A stretch of 64,000 nucleotides of DNA from Luteolibacter sp. (GCA_030696085.1 JAUYNL010000070.1:1-64000), one strand, 5' to 3'. Shown: positions 8,910 through 18,256, counted from the first letter of the stretch. Translations and numbers: made by a program. Notes: generated by a model from the sequence alone, not told the origin.

Positions 8910-10676
8910 ATGCCGAAGATTGGAGATGAAACGGAAATGATCTACGAGGGGATTCCCGCATCCCCCGGAATCGCCATCGCTCCGTTGCATGTGATCGCCC
9001 GCGGTTTCTCCGCTCCCGAAGTATATGAAATCGAGGAGTCCGAGATCCCTCGCGAGCAGGAGCGTTTCCGTCAGGCGGTTGAAATCACCAAACGCCAGTT
9101 GATCGAACTCCAAAGCCGCCTGGAAGACCTGTCGGGTGAAGATGAGAGCGGGATTTTCGAGGCGCATGCGATGATGATCGAGGACCGCGCCGTGGTGGAA
9201 CGCGTGCTCGCCGCCATCGCCAGCCGCCTGCAAAACGCCGACTACGCGTTTTATGCCGTGATGCAGAACTTCCTCGAGGCCATGCGCCGCATCCCGGATC
9301 CCTATCTGCGCGAGCGCACCGCGGACATCGAGGACGTCGCCCAGCGGGTGCTGCGGAATTTCTCGCCGGATGGCGACTCCCGCCACATGGGGCCGGACGA
9401 CCGCCATATTCTCGTCGCTTATGACCTCGCGCCATCCGACACCGCATCGATGAACCGCCGCCATGTGCTGGGCTTCGCCACCGAGCAGGGCAGCGTGAAC
9501 TCCCATACCGCCATTCTCGCACGGGCCTTCGGCATCCCCGCCGTAGTCGGGCTGGAGGGATCCGTGATCGATCTGGTGGCGCTCACTCCTGCGATTCTCG
9601 ACGGCTACTCAGGCAAGCTCATCCTGCATCCCGCGCCCGACACGCTGGCACGCTACCGAAAACTCAGCGACGCGAAGGCACGCGTCCGCAGTTCGTTGGA
9701 GGCAAAACGCGGTGCGGCCACCGAGACCATCGATGGCAGGGCGATCACGGTTTCCGCGAACGTCGAAATCATCGATGAACTGCCGCTGGTCAAACGCAGC
9801 GGCGCGAAGGGCATCGGCCTCTATCGGACGGAATACCTCCTGCTCAACGGCGAGGAAATGCCGGACGAAAAGGAACAGGCGCTGATTTATTCCAAGATCG
9901 CCCGGGAAATGACGCCCCACGGCGTGATCATCCGGACGCTGGATGCCGGCGGCGACAAGCTGCCTGTGGAGCCGCTCACCGAGCCCGAACCCAACCCCTT
10001 CCTCGGCTGGCGCGGCATCCGCGTTTCCCTGGCGCGGCCGGCGATGTTCCGCGAACAAATCCGTGCAGTCCTGCAGGCCAGCGCCTGCGGCAAGGTATCC
10101 GTCATGTTCCCGATGATCTCCGGCTTGTCGGAAGTCTGGCGCTGCAAGGAAATGGTGCGCCGCTGCATGGACGAGTTGGACAAGGAGGGCATTCCCTTCG
10201 ACCACGATCTTCCCGTCGGCATCATGATCGAGGTGCCCGCCGCCGCCCTCTGCGCCGATCTGCTCGCCCCGGAAGTGGACTTTTTCTCCATCGGCACCAA
10301 TGATCTGATCCAATACACCGTCGCTGCGGACCGTGTGAACCCGCATGTGGCCGACCTCTACCGGCCGACCCACCCCGCCGTGATCCGGCTGATCAAGCGC
10401 ACCATCGATGCCGCAAACGACAACGGCATCTGGACCGGCATCTGCGGTGAAATGGCCGGAGACATCCAACTCACGCCACTGCTCATCGGTCTCGGCGTGG
10501 AGGAGCTTTCCGTCGGCCCGCAGCAAGTGCCCAGAGTCGGCCAGGCGATCCGCTCGCTGAGTTTCGCCGAATGCGCCGCCATGGCCGACGAGGCCCTGCG
10601 CCACAACCGCAGCCTGGGCGTGCTCGACCTCTCGCTCAGTCTGGCCCGCAAGCATTATGGCGAATTGCTCGACTGA
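8910..10676 (+). CDS. ptsI: Phosphoenolpyruvate-protein phosphotransferase (enzyme I of the PTS)
   Basis: Enzyme I passes phosphate from PEP to HPr as the first step of the phosphotransferase system. The 588-residue protein has the helical HPr-binding part and phospho-histidine domain, with active-site His199 in NSHTAILAR, then a TIM-barrel PEP-binding domain with LYRTEYLL, RTLDAGGDK and the acid-base Cys512 in ICGEMAGD. The true start may be the ATG at 8937 (MIYEGIPASPGIAIAP), which matches the usual enzyme I N-terminus better. No HPr, HPr kinase or sugar permease gene lies next to it, so it may serve a regulatory PTS; that is inference. Confidence 0.95.
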   Translation: MPKIGDETEMIYEGIPASPGIAIAPLHVIARGFSAPEVYEIEESEIPREQERFRQAVEITKRQLIELQSRLEDLSGEDESGIFEAHAMMIEDRAVVERVLAAIASRLQNADYAFYAVMQNFLEAMRRIPDPYLRERTADIEDVAQRVLRNFSPDGDSRHMGPDDRHILVAYDLAPSDTASMNRRHVLGFATEQGSVNSHTAILARAFGIPAVVGLEGSVIDLVALTPAILDGYSGKLILHPAPDTLARYRKLSDAKARVRSSLEAKRGAATETIDGRAITVSANVEIIDELPLVKRSGAKGIGLYRTEYLLLNGEEMPDEKEQALIYSKIAREMTPHGVIIRTLDAGGDKLPVEPLTEPEPNPFLGWRGIRVSLARPAMFREQIRAVLQASACGKVSVMFPMISGLSEVWRCKEMVRRCMDELDKEGIPFDHDLPVGIMIEVPAAALCADLLAPEVDFFSIGTNDLIQYTVAADRVNPHVADLYRPTHPAVIRLIKRTIDAANDNGIWTGICGEMAGDIQLTPLLIGLGVEELSVGPQQVPRVGQAIRSLSFAECAAMADEALRHNRSLGVLDLSLSLARKHYGELLD

Positions 10677-10743
10677 GATCGCCACGAATGTGCCCGCAAT
10701 CCCGCTTGCCCCAGCCGGGCATTGCACCTAGTTTGCCCGTCCC

Positions 10744-12891
10744 ATGCTGGATTGGATCGCACACCGCCCGCCCCGCCGGTTCGCAGCCTTGCTGGGTTCG
10801 CTGGCCTTGATGCTGGCACCCGCCGCGCCCGGCCAGGGCACGCCGCCGCCCGCGCCCGCGCAGTTCGATCCATCCGACGTCTATTTCCAAGGTTATCTGG
10901 CGGTGCGCTCCGCCGAGCAGCTCGAAGCCGCCGGAGATTACGCCGGGGCGATGGAGAAACTCGAAAAAGCCAAGCAGTTGTTCAGCGCGGTGAAGACCTA
11001 TCACCCGGAGTGGAAAGCGGCCATGGTCGGCGGCCGCCACCAGAAGACCCAGGAAACCATCGGCCGCGTGCGCCCGCTCGCCGAGGAGGCCATGCGCAAA
11101 AACCGCAATGCCGTGGCCGAACTCGAAGGCGGCGTGAAACAAAGCGGCCGCCTGATCGATCCCGCGGAAAACGTGCTGCCCCTCACGCCCGGAATTCTTG
11201 AGGTGAATCCGCTTGCCGCCCGCCGCCTCAAGGATGCCGAAAGCGAACTCCAGCGCCTGCGGGATTTGAATCAAAGCAACCGCGGCACCACGAACCGCCA
11301 GATCGAAGACCTGCAAGCCCGCCTCCGTTCCGCGGAAACCACCGTGCAGGGCCTGCGCTCGCAGCTCTTGGCCGCTCCCGTGCAGCAGGAAATGACCACT
11401 CTCAACAAGCGCATCGAAACGCTCGAACAGGAACGCGAGGCCATGGCCATGGCGCTCACCCAAAGCAACGGCGCCCACACCGAAGCCATGGCCCGCATCG
11501 CCACCCTCGAAACGGACTTAAACGACATGCGGCAGAAACACGCCGACTTGCAGCGCAACCTCAGCACCGAGCGAAAAGTCGCCAACTCCGTGGTTTCCGG
11601 CCAACGCCGCCAGCTCGACGCCCTCGAACGCGAACTCACCCTGAAAAACTCCGAGCTCGCCAAGGCCAACGAACGCATCGGCGGCCTGATGAACGAACTC
11701 AAGGAAAGCCGCGAGGCGTTCTCACAACTGCGCGATGAGCGGGATTCCCTGCTCCAGGAGCGCGACCAGATGGCCGCCCTGCTCAAACTCAACGAAGCCG
11801 GCCGCATCCAGGAACTGATCGAACAAAACATGGGTCTCGCCAAAAACCTGCGCGAGGCCAACGAAAAAGTGGACCGCATGTTCCGTGAGAGCAATGCCGA
11901 CAAGGACGCCTACACCGACGCCCTGCGCGATCTCGCCATCGCCAAATCCCAGATCAACCGCCTCCATCAGGAAAAACGCGAACAGGACAAACGCCTGCTA
12001 GATCTGGAAAACCGCCTCAAAACCGAGGAATCCGCCCTCGCCCAGGGCCAGGTGGCCGCGGACCCGGCCGAAGTAGAGATGCTGCGCGATATCATCAGGC
12101 GCCAGCTCCGCGTGCGGGAACGCCGCCGCCAGGCGCGTGATTTGTTGGTGGAGGCCGCCAAGGACCTCGGCGGCAAGGATCCGCGCCTCGCCCAGGCCAT
12201 CGAGTTGTTCAACGCCCAGGAAATCGCGCTTTCGCCAGAGGAACAGAAACTCGTCGCGGACAAGCAGGTGGACGGCGAGTTCGTCTCACCCTTCGCCCGT
12301 GATCGCGCCACGGTCGGCCTGGCCACCACTGAACTCAACCGCGATATCGCCGTGTTTGAGCGCACCGCGGAAAAATCGTTTGTCGCCGGTCGCCTGCTGC
12401 CGACGCGCGAACTTTTCCAGATGATTCTCGAACAAAACCCCGGTCACACACCCTCGCTGTGCAAGCTCGGCATCGTCCACCTGCGCCTCGATGAGCCGTC
12501 CGCCGCGGTGGATGCCTTCCGCCGCGCCGTCGAGCTGGACGGCAGCAACCCCTACGCCTCGCGCATGCTGGGATTCTCCCTGATGCGCCTCGGCGAACTT
12601 CCCGCCGCGGAGCAGGAGGTGAGACGCTCCGTGAAGCTCGCGCCCACCGATGCGAAAAGCCAGATGTTGCTGGCCACCTTGTGCTACCGCCTCGGTCGCG
12701 CGGGCGAGGCGGAGTCCCATTTCAAGGCCGCGATCACCGCCGATCCGATGCCCAGCGAGCCCTACTACAACCTGGCCCTGCTGTGCTCGCGGGACCGCCG
12801 CATGGAGGACGCAAAAACCTATTATCAACAAGCCCTCGAGCGCGGCGCCGTGCCGGACCCCGCGCTTGAAAAGAAACTGGCCAAACCATGA
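10744..12891 (+). CDS. Secreted coiled-coil protein with C-terminal TPR repeats
   Basis: The 715-residue product starts with a basic region and a hydrophobic signal segment (about residues 15-32, ending APG). It continues with an alpha-helical region and a long heptad-rich coiled coil (about 155-450, rich in Glu, Arg, Leu and Gln), and ends with about four tetratricopeptide repeats (roughly 560-700, with motifs such as PSAAVDAFRRAVELD). It is probably periplasmic or envelope-associated and acts as a scaffold. Its stop overlaps the ATG of the following lipoprotein gene by four bases (ATGA), so the two are translationally coupled and probably act together. I do not recognise a named family. Confidence 0.8.
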   Translation: MLDWIAHRPPRRFAALLGSLALMLAPAAPGQGTPPPAPAQFDPSDVYFQGYLAVRSAEQLEAAGDYAGAMEKLEKAKQLFSAVKTYHPEWKAAMVGGRHQKTQETIGRVRPLAEEAMRKNRNAVAELEGGVKQSGRLIDPAENVLPLTPGILEVNPLAARRLKDAESELQRLRDLNQSNRGTTNRQIEDLQARLRSAETTVQGLRSQLLAAPVQQEMTTLNKRIETLEQEREAMAMALTQSNGAHTEAMARIATLETDLNDMRQKHADLQRNLSTERKVANSVVSGQRRQLDALERELTLKNSELAKANERIGGLMNELKESREAFSQLRDERDSLLQERDQMAALLKLNEAGRIQELIEQNMGLAKNLREANEKVDRMFRESNADKDAYTDALRDLAIAKSQINRLHQEKREQDKRLLDLENRLKTEESALAQGQVAADPAEVEMLRDIIRRQLRVRERRRQARDLLVEAAKDLGGKDPRLAQAIELFNAQEIALSPEEQKLVADKQVDGEFVSPFARDRATVGLATTELNRDIAVFERTAEKSFVAGRLLPTRELFQMILEQNPGHTPSLCKLGIVHLRLDEPSAAVDAFRRAVELDGSNPYASRMLGFSLMRLGELPAAEQEVRRSVKLAPTDAKSQMLLATLCYRLGRAGEAESHFKAAITADPMPSEPYYNLALLCSRDRRMEDAKTYYQQALERGAVPDPALEKKLAKP

Positions 12892-13475
12892 GGCCCCACC
12901 CCGCCATGCTCCTGCCGCTGCTTCTGCTGGCCGCTTCCTGCGCCTCGGATTCGGGGGACAGCGCCACCACCAAGGCGGAACCGATCAAGCCGCTCAGCCA
13001 GCGCCTGAACGAAAGCAACGGCTACAAGGTGGATGACGAGGGAAACTGGGTGCCCAAAACCGACAAGCGCAGCCCCTTCGAATCCCAGGGCGAGTCCCCC
13101 TATTTCAAAGGCGAATACGGCAAGAAGGAATTCAAGACCGGCGATTACTCGAAAAAATCCTGGTGGGGAAACAAGGACTACGGCCGCCAGGAATACGCCG
13201 GGAAAACCGATGGCAGCCGCTTTCAGAAAAACTCACGCTTCGATGACAAGGGTGCCCGGGAAGCCGGCTCGGCCGCCGACGTTCCGGATACCTATCAGAC
13301 CGATACCTACGCCACCTCCGCCGCCCGCGAGGCCGGCACCCGCGGCATCGCCAAACCATCTGACGCGGAAACCGACGTCCGCCGCAGGGTTTTCAAGGAG
13401 GAACCGGAAGTCATCGACTGGCGGGAGCAACGGTCCCTCAGTCTGGAGGAGTCGAAAGGGATTCTGGGGCGCTGA
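12888..13475 (+). CDS. Putative lipoprotein, Lys/Gly/Tyr-rich
   Basis: The 195-residue product has a signal peptide ending in the lipobox LAASC (Cys18), so it should be lipid-anchored in the envelope. The mature part is strongly polar and low in complexity, with repeated Tyr-Gly-Lys-Lys or Asp-Tyr-containing segments between residues 60 and 110, and ends in a charged helix. It overlaps the upstream coiled-coil/TPR gene by four bases. Its 3' end overlaps the convergent gene ending at 13438 by 38 bases. No known family is recognised. Confidence 0.75.
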   Translation: MRPHPAMLLPLLLLAASCASDSGDSATTKAEPIKPLSQRLNESNGYKVDDEGNWVPKTDKRSPFESQGESPYFKGEYGKKEFKTGDYSKKSWWGNKDYGRQEYAGKTDGSRFQKNSRFDDKGAREAGSAADVPDTYQTDTYATSAAREAGTRGIAKPSDAETDVRRRVFKEEPEVIDWREQRSLSLEESKGILGR

Positions 13476-14148
13476 CGGGTTTCGCATCGGCGAGCGCCCG
13501 CTGTAGTGATTCCAGCAGCGCTTTTTTCAGCGTTTCCCAGCGCAATGGCCGGCCTTCGAGGAAAAACGTCTGCGAGACGGTAAGCCGGACCTGGGCATAT
13601 TGGTCCGCCGGATAGGCCCTTTGCAGGAAGGCTTCCAGCGCTGTCGGTTTCGCCGCCCGCGCGTGCAGCACATCGATTTCCGCCGCGTGCAGATGGCCGC
13701 GCCAGGCAGCGGCGATACTCTCCGCGATCGGGGCCGCCGCCGGCGTTTCCAGCAGCACGCGCCCGTCGATGGTCGGGGAGGTGTGGATCATCACATGCAG
13801 CACCGCGGCATGCCGCCGCAAGTCCTCCGCGATGCGCTGGCAAAGCTGGGTGCGGAAGGGCCGTTCGTGACGGTCCGCCACCTTGGCCCGCGTGGCCTCG
13901 GGCAGTTTCAGCGAAAAGCGGCTCCAGCGCGGGTCGCCATCCTCCTGCAAGTCGATCAACAGGCGCGTTACATCGCCATGCACCAGGGGCGTGCGGAATT
14001 TCATGGCGAAACCCTGCGCCAGATTCAAGGAACCCGGCTCCCACCCCTCTGCGGAAACCACCACATCCTCGAAGCCGCGAAAAATCTCGCGATAGGCCTC
14101 CGGCACCGCACAAGTCGCGTTTTCACTGCTAAAAAGTAATGCTGTCAT
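13438..14148 (-). CDS. N-formylglutamate amidohydrolase-like protein
   Basis: The 236-residue product shows the pattern of the N-formylglutamate amidohydrolase (FGase) family: an N-terminal LLFSSENATCAVP corresponding to the family's metal-site 'CEHaGnxVP' segment, WEPGSLNLAQ, PLVHGDVTRLLIDLQ and a later VMIHTSPTIDGR strand. The usual histidine of the first motif is replaced by Asn, so activity on formylglutamate is doubtful. The ATG at 14148 is chosen because the conserved region begins there; an upstream ATG at 14178 is possible and directly abuts the stop of the SGNH hydrolase gene, with which it probably forms an operon. Confidence 0.7.
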   Translation of the reverse strand: MTALLFSSENATCAVPEAYREIFRGFEDVVVSAEGWEPGSLNLAQGFAMKFRTPLVHGDVTRLLIDLQEDGDPRWSRFSLKLPEATRAKVADRHERPFRTQLCQRIAEDLRRHAAVLHVMIHTSPTIDGRVLLETPAAAPIAESIAAAWRGHLHAAEIDVLHARAAKPTALEAFLQRAYPADQYAQVRLTVSQTFFLEGRPLRWETLKKALLESLQRALADAKPVSAPESLSTPPD

Positions 14149-14178
14149 GCCTTGGATCAATCCGCCCGCGGCATCCAA

Positions 14179-15498
14179 TCACGGTCTGGGGGCCACCGCC
14201 AACCTGTAAAACACATGCTCCCCACCCGATGGAAAAACCCACCAGGTTCCATCCGCCGCCGTTTCGATGCGCTTGGGCGGCACAGGCTGCCACGCGCTGA
14301 GCGAATCCGATTCCTCCACAGTGATTGCGGCGAATTTCATCGCACTCACCGACGGCGTGAAACCCATCAGTCCGCCGATTCCGAATGCAAACGGCGAATT
14401 CGCCACCAACGGCGGAGTCCCGAGCACGAATTCGGTCAGATTCGGCAGGCCGTCGCCATCAGGGTTCTGAAACATCCCGCCGACGGTTCCGGCCCAGTCG
14501 AGATAAGGTTGGTCTGGGTCGAGACCGAGAACGGAGGCAAGAATTTCACGATTGCCCAGTCGCGGAATTTGGCTGCCGGTGGCGCGGTTCAGAGCGTCCA
14601 CGATCTGATCGGCAATGAGCGCCTGGGCCATCGCCGCCGGATGGAAGCCGTCCTTGCAAAACACATGCAGCGGCGGGTTTTCCGGGTGCGGCCCGAAATT
14701 GAAATCCGTCCCGTTGAGGTGCAACGGCACCTGGTCGAAAATCCGGTCGGTCAGGGTGTCGATGCGCGCCACCGTCGCCCCTCGGGCTGTGGCCATCGCG
14801 ATCAACGAGGCGTTCATCGCCGCGATCCGCGCACGCGCCACCACCTGTTTCGCGGGATCGGTGTAGTTTTCCGCCACCTCGGGAGTGGCACCGACATCCG
14901 GAACCGTGGCGATGATGATCGGCAGGCCGGGCTCGCGGCTTCTCACGTAATCATGGAGCCAGGCGACGTTGGAAACCACATTGGCGAGCAGCGCCGGGGG
15001 GGCCGGATTGTTGAAAATCCCGTGGTAATCCGACTTGAGGTCATTGCCGCCGAGGAAAATCACCACCGCATCTACCTCTCCCAGATGCCGATCCAGCGCG
15101 AGACGCGTCGGATACCAGAGCGAGATGATCGGATCCCCGGAGAAAGTGTCCGTCCAGTCCGATTGGCACACATCCACCCAGTCCCAGGTTCTGAAAGACG
15201 GCACGCCATAGTTGGTTTTGTATCCGCCATTGCGGAGGTCCGGATAAGAAAACAAGGAGGACTGATAAGCACCCATCGAAAACCCGGCGGCGCGGCGCGC
15301 GGCGAGGATTTCGGGCCAGTTTTCCACATTGGCGTTGAGCGGATTGGAATCCGGCGCGCTGAAAGGCACTTCAAAGGTGTATTCCTCGGTCAGGCTGTCG
15401 CCGATGGGCAGCACCCGCAGCGGCGCGGCGGCCAGCGGAATCCAGACGGTGGTGGCCATCCAACAGCAGGGCAGCCACCAGCGCATTTGATTGAACAT
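14179..15498 (-). CDS. Secreted SGNH/GDSL hydrolase with C-terminal Verrucomicrobia-type module
   Basis: The 439-residue protein has a signal peptide (to about residue 25), then the catalytic block I GDSLT with Ser35, a block III GGND (FLGGNDLKSDYHG) and block V DGFHP supplying Asp and His. It should be an extracytoplasmic esterase or carbohydrate deacetylase. After about residue 335 comes a DGDGLPNLTEFVLGTPP segment and a short beta-rich domain ending HVFYRLAV. The same kind of tail occurs twice in the giant RCC1 protein of this window and appears to be a lineage-typical accessory module. The gene lies directly upstream of the FGase-like gene. Confidence 0.85.
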   Translation of the reverse strand: MFNQMRWWLPCCWMATTVWIPLAAAPLRVLPIGDSLTEEYTFEVPFSAPDSNPLNANVENWPEILAARRAAGFSMGAYQSSLFSYPDLRNGGYKTNYGVPSFRTWDWVDVCQSDWTDTFSGDPIISLWYPTRLALDRHLGEVDAVVIFLGGNDLKSDYHGIFNNPAPPALLANVVSNVAWLHDYVRSREPGLPIIIATVPDVGATPEVAENYTDPAKQVVARARIAAMNASLIAMATARGATVARIDTLTDRIFDQVPLHLNGTDFNFGPHPENPPLHVFCKDGFHPAAMAQALIADQIVDALNRATGSQIPRLGNREILASVLGLDPDQPYLDWAGTVGGMFQNPDGDGLPNLTEFVLGTPPLVANSPFAFGIGGLMGFTPSVSAMKFAAITVEESDSLSAWQPVPPKRIETAADGTWWVFPSGGEHVFYRLAVAPRP

Positions 15499-15653
15499 GC
15501 GCCAATCTACACAGGGTTGAGGATCCTACCACCGCCTTTCACCGGATCGCCAAACGCATGAAGGCCGCTTGAAATCGTGACGAAGGCATTTCCGGCAGCC
15601 GCGAACTGAAATCAGGAGCCTGCCGCTTCCATCATTGTCCTGAAAGCGGCATC

Positions 15654-15680
15654 TTGCCAGCCGGGGGATTGCCGTATAGT
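15654..15680 (+). promoter_or_regulatory. Possible promoter for the small-gene pair
   Basis: TTGCCA (15654-15659) and TATAGT (15675-15680) resemble -35 and -10 elements, but with a short 15-base spacer. The ATG of the next gene follows eight bases after the -10 box, which would give a leaderless or nearly leaderless transcript. Tentative. Confidence 0.3.
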
Positions 15681-15688
15681 TTGATGCC

Positions 15689-15886
15689 ATGTCCGCGAAG
15701 CCTAAACCCGGAAGCCCGTTTGAGAACAATCCCTTGGCGCAGGCGATCCTCCGTGAAGGATTGCTGATTCAAGACCGTTTCTCAGCCGCGCCTGTTTATG
15801 CCAAGACCGGCAAAGGATACCTAAAAAGTGTGGGAGTGAGGGAGATTGAGGAAATTAAAAAGATCTCGAAGAAAAACGGCCGATGA
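15689..15886 (+). CDS. Small hypothetical protein (65 residues)
   Basis: The short basic protein has no signal peptide and no recognised motif; its C-terminus is a lysine-rich helix (EEIKKISKKNGR). The stop codon overlaps the start of the next gene (ATGA at 15883-15886), which argues that both are real and co-translated. The pair could be a regulatory or toxin-antitoxin-like module by size and coupling alone; nothing in the sequence proves that. Confidence 0.55.
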   Translation: MSAKPKPGSPFENNPLAQAILREGLLIQDRFSAAPVYAKTGKGYLKSVGVREIEEIKKISKKNGR

Positions 15887-16266
15887 ATTCGCGCGCATGG
15901 CTGGCGGATGTTCCCTGGGAAATGGTGGTTTGGCAGAACGAGCAACTCTGCAAACCGAAGAACGCCCACCATGAGCCCACGTCGGATGGACATGCCGAGT
16001 GCAGGGAACTGTGGGAAGAATCACGGATGAAAATGATGAGCCTCGATGAGATGGTGGATCTCTGCCGCGTATGTCACCGCCTCGCGCCTTTCACCAACTA
16101 TAACGGCAACACTTTTTCCGCCATCGCGCGGGCCTTGATCGATACGCTGGATATTCCCAGCGACACGGCGGTCCTCGCCCGCAGCCTGGCTGGCCACATC
16201 GTGGCGGGAGTCGCCAGCGATGAGGAAGTTCTGGCCTTCAGAAAGTTCTGCGAAGGGCTGGACTAG
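15883..16266 (+). CDS. Hypothetical cysteine/histidine-containing protein (127 residues)
   Basis: This soluble protein carries Cys/His residues arranged as C, HH, H, C in its first 50 residues and a CRVCH further on. With no signal peptide the CRVCH is unlikely to bind haem; a small zinc site is more plausible. The C-terminal half is a predicted helical bundle. It is translationally coupled to the upstream 65-residue gene and ends about 95 bases before ychF. No family is recognised. Confidence 0.55.
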   Translation: MNSRAWLADVPWEMVVWQNEQLCKPKNAHHEPTSDGHAECRELWEESRMKMMSLDEMVDLCRVCHRLAPFTNYNGNTFSAIARALIDTLDIPSDTAVLARSLAGHIVAGVASDEEVLAFRKFCEGLD

Positions 16267-16360
16267 GATTTCACACCCCCACGGGCCGGTGCCTGCAAAT
16301 CCCGCCGCGCGGCGGATTTTTCTCGTCCTCGCGCCGCCCGCCCCTCACTTTCCCGCCGCA

Positions 16361-17482
16361 ATGCTCAAGGCTGGAATCGTAGGACTACCCAACGTCGGAA
16401 AATCGACACTCTTCAACGCCGTCACCCGCACCCGCAAGGCGGAGGCGGCGAACTATCCCTTCTGCACCATCGATCCGAACGTCGGCATCGTCATCGTGCC
16501 GGACGCGCGCCTCGCCGTGCTTTCGAAGATTTCCGGTTCGCACAAGCTCGTGCCCACCGCCATCGAGTTCGTGGACATCGCCGGGCTGGTCAAGGGTGCC
16601 TCCGAAGGCGCGGGCCTCGGCAACCAGTTCCTCGCCACCATCCGCGAAACCGACGCCATCGTCCAAGTCGTGCGTTGTTTCGAAAACGACGACATCATCC
16701 ACGAACTCGGCACCGTCGATCCCATCCGCGACATCGAGATCATCAACGCCGAGCTCATCCTCGCCGACATGGCCTCGCTCGAAAAACGCCGCGTCTCCCG
16801 CGAGAAAAAAGCCAAGGGCGGCGACAAGGAAGCCAAGAAGGAAGTCGAGCTCATCGATATCATCCTGCCCCATCTCGATCAGGGCAAACCCGCGCTCACC
16901 ATCGACTTCAGCGATGAGGACGACGCCGTGGTCCGCGAGTTCTATCTGCTTTCCTCCAAGCGCACCATTTACGCCTGCAACGTCGCCGAGGACGAACTCG
17001 CCGGAGCCACCGAAAACCCGGACTCCCACCCGCAGGTCGCGCGCGTCCGCAAGTTCGCCGCCGAGCACAGCGGCTCGGAAGCCGTCGTCATTTCCGCCAG
17101 GATCGAGGAGGAGCTCAGCGAGCTCTCCCCGGAGGAATCCGCCGAGTTTCTAAAAGACATGGGCGTTACCGACTCCGGCGTCTCCGCCCTCATCCGCGCC
17201 GTCTATCACCTGTTGGGCCTGCGCACCTACCTCACCACCGGCGTCCAGGAAACCCGCGCCTGGACCATCCACGAGGGCGACAAGGCCCCCGCCGCCGCCG
17301 GCGTCATCCACACCGACTTCGAGCGCGGCTTCATCGCCGCGGAAGTCGTGCACTACGACGACCTCGTTTCCCTCGGTTCCAAGAACGCCGCCAAGGAAGC
17401 CGGCAAGCTCCGCATCGAGGGCAAGGAATACATCGTCAAGGACGGCGACGTCATCGAGTTCCGCTTCAATGTCAGCAAGTAG
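16361..17482 (+). CDS. ychF: Redox-regulated ATPase/GTPase YchF (Ola1 family)
   Basis: The 373-residue protein is the universally conserved YchF, an Obg-family P-loop protein that hydrolyses ATP and binds ribosomes. Visible features are the G1 motif GLPNVGKS (residues 8-15), the DIAGLVKGAS G3 region, a coiled-coil insertion around residue 150 and a C-terminal TGS domain ending in EYIVKDGDVIEFRFN. The ATG at 16361 is chosen because family members begin MLKAGIVGLPNVGKS; an in-frame upstream ATG at 16220 would add 47 residues with no similarity and overlap the previous gene. Confidence 0.96.
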   Translation: MLKAGIVGLPNVGKSTLFNAVTRTRKAEAANYPFCTIDPNVGIVIVPDARLAVLSKISGSHKLVPTAIEFVDIAGLVKGASEGAGLGNQFLATIRETDAIVQVVRCFENDDIIHELGTVDPIRDIEIINAELILADMASLEKRRVSREKKAKGGDKEAKKEVELIDIILPHLDQGKPALTIDFSDEDDAVVREFYLLSSKRTIYACNVAEDELAGATENPDSHPQVARVRKFAAEHSGSEAVVISARIEEELSELSPEESAEFLKDMGVTDSGVSALIRAVYHLLGLRTYLTTGVQETRAWTIHEGDKAPAAAGVIHTDFERGFIAAEVVHYDDLVSLGSKNAAKEAGKLRIEGKEYIVKDGDVIEFRFNVSK

Positions 17483-17537
17483 CCGCGCGGCGCTCTAAAT
17501 CCTTGTCGTCGGTGATGCGGGCGGTTACGCAAAGCCC

Positions 17538-18242
17538 ATGCTTGCCGAAGTACGCGCGTTGTTGATTCTCCAGGACCGTGACCGCCGTTTGCTGGCGCTT
17601 GCCAAGGACCTCGAAAAACTCCCCCAGGACGAGGCCCGGGCGAAGACCAAACTGGCGGGCAACGAGGCCGCAGTGAAAAAAGCCCACGACGCGGTGCTCG
17701 AGTGCGAGTTGCGCCTCAAGCGCCTCGAACTGGATGTCGGCACGCGCCGCACGACCATCCAGCGCCTCAAGATCCAGCAGTTTGAAACGCGCAAGAACGA
17801 GGAATACCAGGCGCTCGCCCATGAGGTGACACGATACGAAAAGGACGCGGATGACCTCGAAACCCGCGAATTGGAAATCATGGAGGAAATGGACACGCTG
17901 CGGGCCGCCCACAAGGCGGCGGAAGCCGCGCTCGCCCACACCCGCACCCTGGTGGACGAGGATCTCGCCTCCATCACCACCCGCCACGCCCGCATGGAAG
18001 CCGAGCGGGCGGAACTCACCGCGGAGCGCGAGCAACTCGCCACCCAGGTCCCGGAAGCCATTCTCCCGCTCTATCACCGCCTCATGAAATCCAAGGGCGG
18101 AGTGGCCGTGTCCCCGATGCACGAGGGGAAATGCGGCGGCTGCCACATGAAACTCATCGCCTCCACCGTCGTCGCCGTCCAGACCGCCAAGGAAATCACC
18201 CGCTGCGAAGACTGCGGGCGCATCCTCTACGTCGAGGATTGA
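17538..18242 (+). CDS. Coiled-coil protein with C4 zinc ribbon (CT398/DUF164 type)
   Basis: The 234-residue cytoplasmic protein is mainly a long antiparallel coiled coil followed by a C-terminal zinc ribbon with Cys199, Cys202, Cys223 and Cys226 (KCGGCHMK ... RCEDCGRILY). This layout matches the widespread zinc-ribbon family typified by Chlamydia CT398 and often called DUF164. CT398 interacts with RpoN and secretion components, but the general function is not settled. It converges with the HAD gene, leaving 14 bases between stop codons. Confidence 0.85.
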   Translation: MLAEVRALLILQDRDRRLLALAKDLEKLPQDEARAKTKLAGNEAAVKKAHDAVLECELRLKRLELDVGTRRTTIQRLKIQQFETRKNEEYQALAHEVTRYEKDADDLETRELEIMEEMDTLRAAHKAAEAALAHTRTLVDEDLASITTRHARMEAERAELTAEREQLATQVPEAILPLYHRLMKSKGGVAVSPMHEGKCGGCHMKLIASTVVAVQTAKEITRCEDCGRILYVED

Positions 18243-18256
18243 GCGGTTTGAAAAAA

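Noticed and set aside
15883-16266. CRVCH in the 127-residue protein as a haem site.
   Set aside because: There is no signal peptide or membrane segment, so the protein should remain in the cytoplasm where c-type haem is not attached.
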